Source: Clostridiales bacterium
GTDB taxonomy: Bacteria; Bacillota; Clostridia; Peptostreptococcales; Acidaminobacteraceae
Assembly (NCBI GenBank): GCA_021107455.1
Contig: JAIOSU010000277.1
Coordinates: 1 to 32,753, forward strand
Direction: 5' to 3'
DNA length: 32,753 nt
Made by a program: the position numbers and the translations under genes. Shown here piece after piece: positions 18,996 to 27,541 of the stretch. The notes under the pieces are model-generated. The model did no database searches. It saw nothing but the letters and a program-made list of their open reading frames with translations, and was not told where the DNA came from. The first letter of the stretch is position 1, and every line of letters begins with the position of its first letter.

Positions 18996-21008
18996 TTATC
19001 TTTTCATGCGAGCCATCATTCTTGAAATTCCGCCACCATTCTCAACTTTTGTGAAACCGTAAGCTTTCAGAATTTGTAGTCCGTAGGCACTCCTTGCTCC
19101 AGAAGCACAGTATAAGATAGTCTCTCTTTCTTTATTATCAAGTTTTTTAGCTTGATACTCAAGTTCATCCAGAGGAATATTGATCGCACCTGGAATGGCA
19201 CCATATGAAAACTCTTCTGCGGTACGCACGTCGATAATCAATGGACCAGTTGGAGCCTCTTCCTTAACCTTTTCTTTCACAGCTTCCACTTTTTCTTCCT
19301 TGCTTGATTCTCCGAGTGTTTTCTCTACTGGAGCTGGAAGATCTAAAACAAAGCTTACCGGTGTGACTGCACTGACATAATTGGAAAGACTGATGAATCC
19401 ACCACTGACATTGAATACATTCGTAAATCCTGCACCAGTCAAAATACGAAGAGCCTGGTGACCTTTTTTACCTGTTTTATCATAGACGAAAATCAGTTGA
19501 TCCTTCTTTAGTTGATCAAGATTTGAAGCAAGAATTTCAATTGGAATATTCAAAGATCCTTCAACATGAGCTTTTTCAAATTCGAAAACATCTCTTACAT
19601 CTACCCATTGAGCTTTCTTTCCTTCCAGATATGCATCAATCTCATTGATTGTCATAGTAGGAGAGAAACCTGAGATTCTATTTTCAGCCACATATGCAGC
19701 CATGTTCATTGCATCGTTGGCATTTCCGAGTGGTGGAGAATAAGCAAAATCGATATCCGCTAAATCAGATACTGTAAGTTTTGATGCAACAGCCACAGCA
19801 AGAACATCTAGTCTTCTATCTGCCCCTGCATAGCCAGCAGTTTGTCCACCTAGTACGATACCAGTTTCTTTGTCATAAACAACAAGCAAACTCACCATCT
19901 CTGCTCCAGGATAATAGGAAGTATGGTGTTCTTTATGGACTACGATTGCATCAGCGTCAATACCTTCTGCTCTTGCAGCTTTTAATGAGAGTCCTGTCAT
20001 ACCTGCAACCGCTTCAAAAACTCTTACGATTGAGGTGCCTATTGGTCCACTGTATTCATGATTTTTTCCAAGTGCATTTTCAGCGGCGATTCTACCTTGA
20101 CGGTTTGCCGGTCCTGCAAGAGGAATTCTTACTTTTTTACCGAGAACACGATGTTCGAATTCAATCATGTCGCCAGCACCATAAATATTCTCATCACTCG
20201 TTCTGAGTGTTGAATCAACAAGCAGTCCTCCAGCTTCTCCCATGGCAAGACCAGATTCCTGAGCCAATTTAAGAGTAGGACGAACGCCGATTGAAAGTAA
20301 AACCATATCCGCATTCACGATTGTGCCATCTTTAAGTTTGACATTCTTACTTGCAATCTCAGCAAGCGCTTTGTTCGTATATAAATCGACTCCATAAGAA
20401 ATCATTTCCTGCTGGATAAATCCTGCTATTTCAGCTTCCATGATTCCCATGACATGTGGCATCATTTCGATAACGGATACTTTCATACCTCTTTTTGCAA
20501 GTGCTTCGGTCATTTCAAGTCCTATGAAACCACCTCCGACAACAACAGCTGTTTTTGGTTTTTCATTTTCTATAAAAGAATTGATTCGATCCATGTCATC
20601 AAGCGTCCATAATTGAAAAACATGATTTTGATCTGCACCTGGAAGTGGTGGTGCTATAGGTTTTCCACCTTGAGCCAGGATCAGTTTGGTGTATTCAAAT
20701 GTTTTCTTTTCACCTGTTCTCGAATCTACTGTATGCACAATTTTGTTTTCTCTGTCAATTTCTGTTGCAGTTGTATATATATGAACCGCTGTTTGATACT
20801 CGTCATTAAAACTCTCAGGACTTTGTAATATAAGTTTTGATCTGCTTTTAATATCTCCGCCAATATAATAAGGCAGTCCACAGTTAGCAAATGATATATC
20901 TGCACCAGCCTCTAGAATTGTAATTTGAGCGTCTGCCGAAAGTCTTCTCGCTTTTGCCGCCGCCGTAGCACCTGCAGCTACACCACCAATGATAACAATT
21001 TTCTCCAT
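18996..21008 (-). CDS. CoA-disulfide-reductase-like FAD oxidoreductase with two C-terminal rhodanese domains
   Basis: VIIGGVAAGATAAAKARRL, FANCGLPYYIGGDI (active Cys), then rhodanese 1 (LIFVYDKTGKKG) and rhodanese 2 (TILYCASGARS). Confidence 0.92.
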   Translation of the reverse strand: MEKIVIIGGVAAGATAAAKARRLSADAQITILEAGADISFANCGLPYYIGGDIKSRSKLILQSPESFNDEYQTAVHIYTTATEIDRENKIVHTVDSRTGEKKTFEYTKLILAQGGKPIAPPLPGADQNHVFQLWTLDDMDRINSFIENEKPKTAVVVGGGFIGLEMTEALAKRGMKVSVIEMMPHVMGIMEAEIAGFIQQEMISYGVDLYTNKALAEIASKNVKLKDGTIVNADMVLLSIGVRPTLKLAQESGLAMGEAGGLLVDSTLRTSDENIYGAGDMIEFEHRVLGKKVRIPLAGPANRQGRIAAENALGKNHEYSGPIGTSIVRVFEAVAGMTGLSLKAARAEGIDADAIVVHKEHHTSYYPGAEMVSLLVVYDKETGIVLGGQTAGYAGADRRLDVLAVAVASKLTVSDLADIDFAYSPPLGNANDAMNMAAYVAENRISGFSPTMTINEIDAYLEGKKAQWVDVRDVFEFEKAHVEGSLNIPIEILASNLDQLKKDQLIFVYDKTGKKGHQALRILTGAGFTNVFNVSGGFISLSNYVSAVTPVSFVLDLPAPVEKTLGESSKEEKVEAVKEKVKEEAPTGPLIIDVRTAEEFSYGAIPGAINIPLDELEYQAKKLDNKERETILYCASGARSAYGLQILKAYGFTKVENGGGISRMMARMKR

Positions 21009-21076
21009 TTAATCACCTCTAATAATTTATTCAATAGTGAAATTGCGAAGCCTGGTGACTTCGAATTTTTCATTTC

Positions 21077-21133
21077 ATACCCCCTACCCTGGGGGGTCAA
21101 TTACATTCTATAGGTAATTTCAGTAAATGTCAA
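21077..21133 (-). promoter_or_regulatory. SigA-type promoter with CsoR/CstR-like operator
   Basis: Minus: -35 TTGACA (21128-21133), 17 bp, -10 TAGAAT (21105-21110), then ACCCCCCAGGGTAGGGGGTAT dyad just downstream. Confidence 0.65.
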
Positions 21134-21138
21134 CCCAC

Positions 21139-21182
21139 AAAAAAGTGACGATCCAGAAATTATTCCATATCGTCACTTTTTT
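21139..21182. terminator. Bidirectional terminator, GYGACG-stem family, copy 3
   Basis: AAAAAAGTGACGAT .. ATCGTCACTTTTTT. Confidence 0.8.
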
Positions 21183-21191
21183 AAGTTTTGC

Positions 21192-22403
21192 TTATTCATA
21201 AATCATCGCAACTATATCACGTGCCCATATAAGCGAATCTCGATAATTCATTGAAAGCTCCCCCTCTGTTATTCCGAGATGTTGGCCAAGCAACTCCGCC
21301 GAAGACCAATCTCCTCTTTCATAGTTATGAATGACATTGTAGACCGGTGCGAGAACGCCTTGGTTCATTGTAAGCGCATCGAATACCGATTTTGGTAACG
21401 AGATGCCCTCCAGCGCTTCACTCATGGATTGGTCAAGCATTGCGTCAATAGTACTGAAGAGTCCCATCATGGATGCTTCATGCTTGATTTTTCTCATGTG
21501 ACCATTTGTTGCAATAAGTTCAGAAAATTTGGTCCGTACTAAAGCCAAGCGCATCAACTCTTGAGGTTTATGCTCACTTAAATCGCGAAGCATCATTATA
21601 CTGATCCATCTCTCGATTTCTTTAAGTCCCATATAAGTCAACGCTCGTTTGATGGAGTACACCAGGTCATTTCCAGCACGAGTGCTGATGACTCTCATCA
21701 AACGATAAGCAAGTTTAATATCTTTTTCGATAATCTCTGCTAAAATCTGATAGCTGGGTTCAATCTTTTTAAGTTCGGTCATTAGTCGAAAATACTGTAT
21801 TTTGGTAGTGGTCTTGTCTCCAGATTTTCCTATAATATCGGGTTTGCTGAAAAAGTAGCCCTGAAACAAATGAAAGCCCATTTCCTTAGCCATTTTAAAT
21901 TCCGCTTCCGTTTCAACTTTTTCAGCGAGTATAATTTTTCCTTGATTGAGTGCTTGCTTCACATCACTGCGAATCCTATCAAGTGGAGATGATAACATAT
22001 CAAATTTTATGATATCCGCCAGTGGAATGAGTGGATAATCATTGTATGATTCAGAGAAATCGTCAAGCGCTATCTTATATCCCTTGGATTTCAAATTCTC
22101 CAGTTGTTCAATTAAATTCTGATCCACAATTACAGTCTCAAGCACTTCTACAATCAAACAACTAGGTTCTATCAGCTCTGCCAAATCCATATTTAAAAAA
22201 GTGGCATCAAAATTGACAAACGCACGCTTATCTTCAACGTATTCTTCAATACCGGATTCAAAAAGACCACTAATGATAGTAGCCGTTGACTGGACATCCG
22301 ATGTTCCATCATATGCTTTTGAGTCATGCTCCGATCTGAATAGAAGCTCATATCCATACACTTCTAACATTCGATTAAATATCGGTTGTCTTGCAATGAA
22401 CAT
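21192..22403 (-). CDS. EAL-HDOD signalling protein (YuxH-like)
   Basis: MFIARQPIFNRMLEVYGYELLFRSEH; KIALDDFSE; LFQGYFFSKP; C-terminal HDOD region. Start at 22403 after AGGAGG. Confidence 0.85.
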   Translation of the reverse strand: MFIARQPIFNRMLEVYGYELLFRSEHDSKAYDGTSDVQSTATIISGLFESGIEEYVEDKRAFVNFDATFLNMDLAELIEPSCLIVEVLETVIVDQNLIEQLENLKSKGYKIALDDFSESYNDYPLIPLADIIKFDMLSSPLDRIRSDVKQALNQGKIILAEKVETEAEFKMAKEMGFHLFQGYFFSKPDIIGKSGDKTTTKIQYFRLMTELKKIEPSYQILAEIIEKDIKLAYRLMRVISTRAGNDLVYSIKRALTYMGLKEIERWISIMMLRDLSEHKPQELMRLALVRTKFSELIATNGHMRKIKHEASMMGLFSTIDAMLDQSMSEALEGISLPKSVFDALTMNQGVLAPVYNVIHNYERGDWSSAELLGQHLGITEGELSMNYRDSLIWARDIVAMIYE

Positions 22404-22572
22404 AGCGCCTCCTAAATCGATTGAATCCATGATTCTTTTCTCACAGTATATGCCTTATAACATTTAAAATCCTATGCAATTTGCATTATTTAATCACAAA
22501 TACTCATTCCCTAGTGCAATTATGATGAAAATATGATTAAATAGATTATATTGACCACAAGGAGAGCGCATA

Positions 22573-22947
22573 ATGGAAAATTTAGGTTTAATTATTTTTG
22601 GTGTATTGTTGGCTGTTGGAGCTGGTGTAGTTTTTTATTTGAATTACAATAGAAAGCGCAACCTCAACAAGTTGTTTGAGCAAGTGGCTGAAGCACTGAA
22701 AACAATTCCAAAGCAGAAGAAGAACAATTTCTTGCTTTTCATGTTCAAAGACAGCATGTCTGCATCAAAAAAGAAAACAAAAACAACATCTGCTTTAGAG
22801 AAAAACATGAGTCCAAAGCAACTTGAAATTCAAATGATTCAAATGGCAACAATTCTTAAAGACCGTTCTAAAGTAACTGATAAAAAAACCAAGAATGCCC
22901 TTAAATTGCTAGATGATTATCTGGCTTGGGAAAAAAATAAAAAGTGA
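22573..22947 (+). CDS. Small membrane-anchored basic protein, unknown
   Basis: N-terminal TM, lysine-rich cytoplasmic part; SD AAGGAGAG. Confidence 0.6.
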   Translation: MENLGLIIFGVLLAVGAGVVFYLNYNRKRNLNKLFEQVAEALKTIPKQKKNNFLLFMFKDSMSASKKKTKTTSALEKNMSPKQLEIQMIQMATILKDRSKVTDKKTKNALKLLDDYLAWEKNKK

Positions 22948-22964
22948 TCACTCGATCACTTTTT
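22939..22964. terminator. Bidirectional terminator shared by convergent genes
   Basis: AAAAAGTGAT-CACTCG-ATCACTTTTT, containing the stop codons of both genes. Confidence 0.7.
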
Positions 22965-24210
22965 TTATGTTCTCTACGCTCAAAAATCGATTGGCAATCA
23001 ATAATATGACACCAATGATCAAAAACAATATTGTTAATGAAAATGTATCTGCAATCCAGCCAAACAAAGGAGCCATCATCACCATTAGGAGAGCCCTAAT
23101 CTGACTTTCTATGGATAGAACAGTGACACGTTGTTCCTTCTTCATGTAGTCACTGGAAACATCCACAAAAACTGGACGCCTTGCATCCATCATCAGAAAT
23201 AGCACGAAATACATACCTATAGTAAGCAGCAAATATTCCATATAAATTGAAAAAGCCAAAATCAGCAGTGCAAATCCCATCAAATCGTACATTTTATTAT
23301 AGACGACTTCTGGAGTAAAACGATTCGTCACTTTATAGATATTTTTTGAAGCTTGAGAGCTGAAAATATAAAAAACACCATAAATCAGCCCAAGATAAAT
23401 TTTGACACTCTGCTCTCCTTCAAAACTCATTATAGAACCAATGCCGGCAGCTAAAACAATTGTGCTGAGAATGGGTTGAATATAATCTTTAATAGTTTTG
23501 AATACGCCATCATAAGAAGCAGCACTCATGACGATTTTTTTTATCTGAGCATTTTTAGAAATGGATTTCAAACTCTCGCTGCTCGCACGCCAAAATGCTG
23601 AAAAACTTCTTTGAGTAACATTTCTTTCATCAAGGAACTGTGGGTAACTTGCAATCAAAATAAAATCTAGGATGTAGGGTACAATGCTAATCAAAAACAC
23701 CCATCTGAGTGCAGGTAAGTTCAATACCAAGAGAATTGATGCAAAAGCAGAGAGCGACGAACCAAGCAATGAATAAGATCGAGTTCTTCCATAAACATAC
23801 CCTTTATGATAGTACCAGCCTTTGTGCTCCAAATAGCTTAATATCATCGCTTTGTGTGTGCCCGATCTGAAAGCTTCACCAAATCCAAAAAAAACCATTC
23901 CAATTGCCACTACTGCGAAATTTTTACCCCAGAAAAAGAATACAAACGAAATGATATAAAAAATAAAACAAAGAAGCAATTCCTTCTTTTTGCCGTAATG
24001 GTCGGCAAGAATACCACTAGGGACTTCGAAAATATAAGTGATCCCTTCCCGGATGGATAGCAATACTCCCACCTGAAACAAGTTGAGCCCCATTCCCATC
24101 AGATAAATCAAAAGATAGGGCTCGAAAAACTTCAGATTTTTAAAGAAGCCATAAAAGCAGAACTTCCATATTTGTAGATCTGTTTTAATAGACTTGTAAT
24201 TGATCTCCAT
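22948..24210 (-). CDS. MFS transporter
   Basis: YIFEVPSGILADHYGKKK motif, 12 TM segments; same subfamily style as 561-1760. Confidence 0.85.
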   Translation of the reverse strand: MEINYKSIKTDLQIWKFCFYGFFKNLKFFEPYLLIYLMGMGLNLFQVGVLLSIREGITYIFEVPSGILADHYGKKKELLLCFIFYIISFVFFFWGKNFAVVAIGMVFFGFGEAFRSGTHKAMILSYLEHKGWYYHKGYVYGRTRSYSLLGSSLSAFASILLVLNLPALRWVFLISIVPYILDFILIASYPQFLDERNVTQRSFSAFWRASSESLKSISKNAQIKKIVMSAASYDGVFKTIKDYIQPILSTIVLAAGIGSIMSFEGEQSVKIYLGLIYGVFYIFSSQASKNIYKVTNRFTPEVVYNKMYDLMGFALLILAFSIYMEYLLLTIGMYFVLFLMMDARRPVFVDVSSDYMKKEQRVTVLSIESQIRALLMVMMAPLFGWIADTFSLTILFLIIGVILLIANRFLSVENIKKVIE

Positions 24211-24223
24211 TTTTTAGCCTCAT

Positions 24224-24514
24224 CTATTTATTTAAGTAGCATGCAACACAATATACTTCATCTTCTTCACAGTCTATGGATACAAAGTTGAGTTCTTGAC
24301 CACACTTTATGCATCTTGACGTTTTAAACTGTGCTTCATCATCCAAACTTTCAAAATGCTCGCAAGTCAGCTCACACCCATCGAGCTCACAGACTATACA
24401 CTCGTCAGAAGGAAATCCATATACGCATTCCTCCGTAACTTCATTTTCATCTATACTTTTTTCATCGACTATACTCTTCAAATTTTTACAGTTGTTACAA
24501 ATACATACTTTCAT
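24224..24514 (-). CDS. Small cysteine-rich (zinc-ribbon-like) protein
   Basis: 96 aa with 13 Cys in CxC/CxxC arrangements (CICNNC, CIVCELDGCELTC, CIKCG, CVAC); SD GAGGCGG. Confidence 0.65.
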   Translation of the reverse strand: MKVCICNNCKNLKSIVDEKSIDENEVTEECVYGFPSDECIVCELDGCELTCEHFESLDDEAQFKTSRCIKCGQELNFVSIDCEEDEVYCVACYLNK

Positions 24515-24639
24515 TGTCTTACCGCCTCTTACTTTTTTTGATTTCCATTGATTATATCAAATCCGCGGATTGCAATCAAATAAAAAACTCTTGCATATCA
24601 TTGCAGTTTATGGTAAATTTCTCTCAACATATAATTTAC

Positions 24640-24838
24640 AGACTATGATTGAGGGATGAAGTATCAATAGCACTTCAAAGAGAGTTGGCGTTTGGTGAGA
24701 GCTAACAGGTGTCGATATGGATAAAGACTCATGAGTTGCTATTAAGCCGGTTAACGACCGTTATCCCGTCATAAGTTATAAATTAGGATGGTACCGCGTG
24801 AACACGCTCCTTACAGTGAATGTAAGGGGCGTTTTTTA
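24640..24838 (+). promoter_or_regulatory. T-box riboswitch (tRNA-Lys responsive) with terminator
   Basis: T-box AGGATGGTACCGCG (24785-24798); candidate specifier AAA (24723-24725) in GGAT-AAA-GAC; terminator CGCTCCTTACAGTGAATGTAAGGGGCGTTTTTT; upstream of lysS. Confidence 0.92.
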
Positions 24839-24888
24839 TTTAAAAAATTCAGAAGGAGGCAGCATGACATGGTCATGCGAAAAAAATT

Positions 24889-26382
24889 ATGAGTGAAAAC
24901 ACAACTGTAGTAAAAAAATTGAGTGAACAAGAGCAGATTCGAGTGGATAAGCTTAAAGAATTAGAAAATTTAGGGATAGATCCCTTTGGTGGCAAATTTG
25001 ATGTGACACACCACTCTGAATCACTGATAACAACCTACATGGACAAGACAAAAGAAGAACTTGATGAAACTGAAATAGATGTTGCTGTTGCTGGCAGAAT
25101 CATGACCAAGAGAAGCAAAGGCAAAGCAGGCTTCATGCATATTCAAGACAACGATGGACAGATTCAGATTTACCTTAGACAAGATACACTCTCTGAGCTT
25201 GACTACTCTGTATTTGATATGTGTGACATCGGAGATATAGTTGGAATTAGAGGTAGAGTTTTCAAAACAAACACTGGGGAGATCAGTGTCAAGGCAAAAG
25301 AATACATCCATCTCACAAAAGCACTTAAGCCACTTCCTGAAAAATTCCACGGCATTACTGATGAGGACGACAAGTTCCGAAAAAGATATCTCGACATTAT
25401 AATGAACCGCGATGTAAAAGAAATTTTCTTGAAAAAACAAAAATTCTGGAGTACAATCCGTAATTTCCTTATTGAAAATGACTTTCTCGAGGTAGAGACA
25501 CCGATTCTTGAGACTTCTTCAGGTGGCGCAGCAGCTACACCATTTGCTACCCACCACAACGCACTGGATATAGATGTCTTTTTAAGAATTTCGATGGGCG
25601 AGCTCTGGCAGAAGAAACTCCTGGTAGCAGGCTTTGAAAAGACGTTTGAAATTGGAAGGCAGTTTAGAAATGAAGGTATGAGCCCTGAACATCTTCAAGA
25701 TTATACTCAAATGGAGTTCTACTGGGCGTATGCCGATTTCAAAATGGGCATGGAATTTTGTAAAGATATGTACCGTCGAGTGACAAAAGCGGTTATGGGT
25801 ACATCCAAATTTAAGACTCGTGGCTTTGAAATAGACATGGATGACGAATGGATCATCTACGACTTTGAAACAATCATCGAAGAGAAAATGGGCATCAATA
25901 TTTTCAACACAACCAAAGAAGAAGTCATAGCCAAACTCGATGAGAAAGGTGTCGAATACGATCCTAAATCAGGTTTTTGGAGATTGGTCGACATACTATG
26001 GAAAGTTGTAAGAAAAGATCTTTCCGGTCCTGGATTCCTCGTTGGACAACCGGTTCAACTCAATCCACTTCCAAGAAGGCTCAAAGAAGATGAAAGAAAA
26101 GTGGCTCAAATGCAAATCATCCTAGCAGGATCAGAAATGGGCAATGGATACACTGAGCTCAACAATCCACTCGACCTTGAAGAACGTTTTAAAGAGCAAC
26201 GTTCAATGGGAGAAGCTGGTGACGAAGAAGCTCATGATCACGACGAAACCTTTGTAGAAGCTCTCCGCTACGGGATGCCTCCAGCATTCGGTTTTGGAGT
26301 GTCTGAAAGATTTTTCTCAGTCATGATGGACCGTCCGATTAGAGAGTGTGTAATGTTTCCGCTCATGAAGCCGAAGTCATAA
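24889..26382 (+). CDS. lysS: Lysyl-tRNA synthetase, class II
   Basis: SEQEQIRVDKLKELENLGIDPFG, FLEVETPILETSSGGAAATPFATHHNALD, FEIGRQFRNEGMSPEHLQDYTQMEFYWAY; T-box upstream. Confidence 0.98.
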   Translation: MSENTTVVKKLSEQEQIRVDKLKELENLGIDPFGGKFDVTHHSESLITTYMDKTKEELDETEIDVAVAGRIMTKRSKGKAGFMHIQDNDGQIQIYLRQDTLSELDYSVFDMCDIGDIVGIRGRVFKTNTGEISVKAKEYIHLTKALKPLPEKFHGITDEDDKFRKRYLDIIMNRDVKEIFLKKQKFWSTIRNFLIENDFLEVETPILETSSGGAAATPFATHHNALDIDVFLRISMGELWQKKLLVAGFEKTFEIGRQFRNEGMSPEHLQDYTQMEFYWAYADFKMGMEFCKDMYRRVTKAVMGTSKFKTRGFEIDMDDEWIIYDFETIIEEKMGINIFNTTKEEVIAKLDEKGVEYDPKSGFWRLVDILWKVVRKDLSGPGFLVGQPVQLNPLPRRLKEDERKVAQMQIILAGSEMGNGYTELNNPLDLEERFKEQRSMGEAGDEEAHDHDETFVEALRYGMPPAFGFGVSERFFSVMMDRPIRECVMFPLMKPKS

Positions 26383-26406
26383 AAATTATATTTAAAAATT
26401 AAAGGT

Positions 26407-26437
26407 GACAGCCGCTACGTTATTACGAGCGGCTGTC
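26407..26437. terminator. Bidirectional terminator, ACAGCCGCT family, copy 1
   Basis: GACAGCCGCT-ACGTTATTACG-AGCGGCTGTC. Confidence 0.75.
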
Positions 26438-27433
26438 TTTATTTATTTTGATCATGACCGATTCCTTTAATGCAGGTATATCATATAACTTATCAAGCTC
26501 ATTACAGGTATACGTATATTTGATCATATGAACGTCTTTTGAGTCAGATCCTTCTCGTATAATGTCTTCCCATTTTTTCTCTGAGATTACATGGCTACTT
26601 TCCTGAATAGTCAAGCCTTCAATAGTCAACAAATGCGTGATGATGCATGTTGTCATTATATCGAGAATCTCATCAAAATCTTCAAAGCGATCCTTTAAAC
26701 CGATTAGCGCTTGAAGTCCAGTTATGCAGTGAAGAATTATTATATTCTGATAATGGTCATGCATTGGTATTAAAAATCCCAATAATGTTCGGATCTTCTC
26801 TTCCTCACCGCCTTCAATGACAAACCCTTCATTCAAATAGTTTTGATCATTATACATGGCCTTGATCTTTTGTCCGGTAGATGGATTGGATTCCATTAAT
26901 TTATTAATATAAGGGTCATTCATCAAAGCTTTCATTTGATCGTTGAAATCAGAACTCTTGATCCTATTTTTAAATTTTTTTGCTTCTTTATAGCCAGTCA
27001 CATAATACGCCAGTGCTCTGGCAACCTCTTCTTTAAGCCCCTTGTCTACTTTAAATCCTTCAACAGCATAGAAAAGTCTAATTGTTGTATGAAAAAGACC
27101 AGAAGATATACCATAGGGATATCGATTTAGTGTTTTTCTGATCACCTCATCTAATCCTTCCGTTTCAATAGCTTCAGTCACTCTTTCTAGACAAGGTTCG
27201 TATGATTTCCTTTTCCCAAGACACTCTTCGATGGAGTCAACCTTGGTATAGTGACTATCCACTAAATTAATTTTAAAATTCTTAACATAATACTCTGAGT
27301 ATGACTTTATCTTTTTAAAGTCTTTGCTCAAATGATACAGTGCCAATTGTCCCATAGGTAAATGATTAACCAGTTCCCGCATATATGGCGTATAGGGCTT
27401 TGCATATTCATTGACTAATTCGCTTATGTACAT
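26423..27433 (-). CDS. Questin-oxidase-like family protein
   Basis: VNHLPMGQLALYHLSKDFKKIKSYSEYY; ISSGLFHTTIRLFYAVEG; ALAYYVTGY; ILHCITGLQALIGL. Start moved to MYISEL after AAGGAGGG. Confidence 0.65.
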   Translation of the reverse strand: MYISELVNEYAKPYTPYMRELVNHLPMGQLALYHLSKDFKKIKSYSEYYVKNFKINLVDSHYTKVDSIEECLGKRKSYEPCLERVTEAIETEGLDEVIRKTLNRYPYGISSGLFHTTIRLFYAVEGFKVDKGLKEEVARALAYYVTGYKEAKKFKNRIKSSDFNDQMKALMNDPYINKLMESNPSTGQKIKAMYNDQNYLNEGFVIEGGEEEKIRTLLGFLIPMHDHYQNIIILHCITGLQALIGLKDRFEDFDEILDIMTTCIITHLLTIEGLTIQESSHVISEKKWEDIIREGSDSKDVHMIKYTYTCNELDKLYDIPALKESVMIKINKDSRS

Positions 27434-27503
27434 CGTAACACCCTCCTTATTCAATCATCTGTTTACCCATGAAATACAAATGCAAAACATCCGCAACTGA
27501 AAA

Positions 27504-27535
27504 ACCGCCATATCCCTAAGTACGGATATGGCGGT
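27504..27535 (-). terminator. Intrinsic terminator of merR-GGDEF gene
   Basis: ACCGCCATATCC/GGATATGGCGGT 12-bp stem plus T-tract on the minus strand. Confidence 0.8.
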
Positions 27536-27541
27536 AACTTG

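Noticed and set aside
19781-20206. Plus-strand 141-aa ORF
   Set aside because: Antisense shadow of the CoADR-rhodanese gene; low-complexity Q/L/H-rich translation and no SD support.
25021-25559. Minus-strand ORFs inside lysS
   Set aside because: Antisense shadows of a highly conserved gene.
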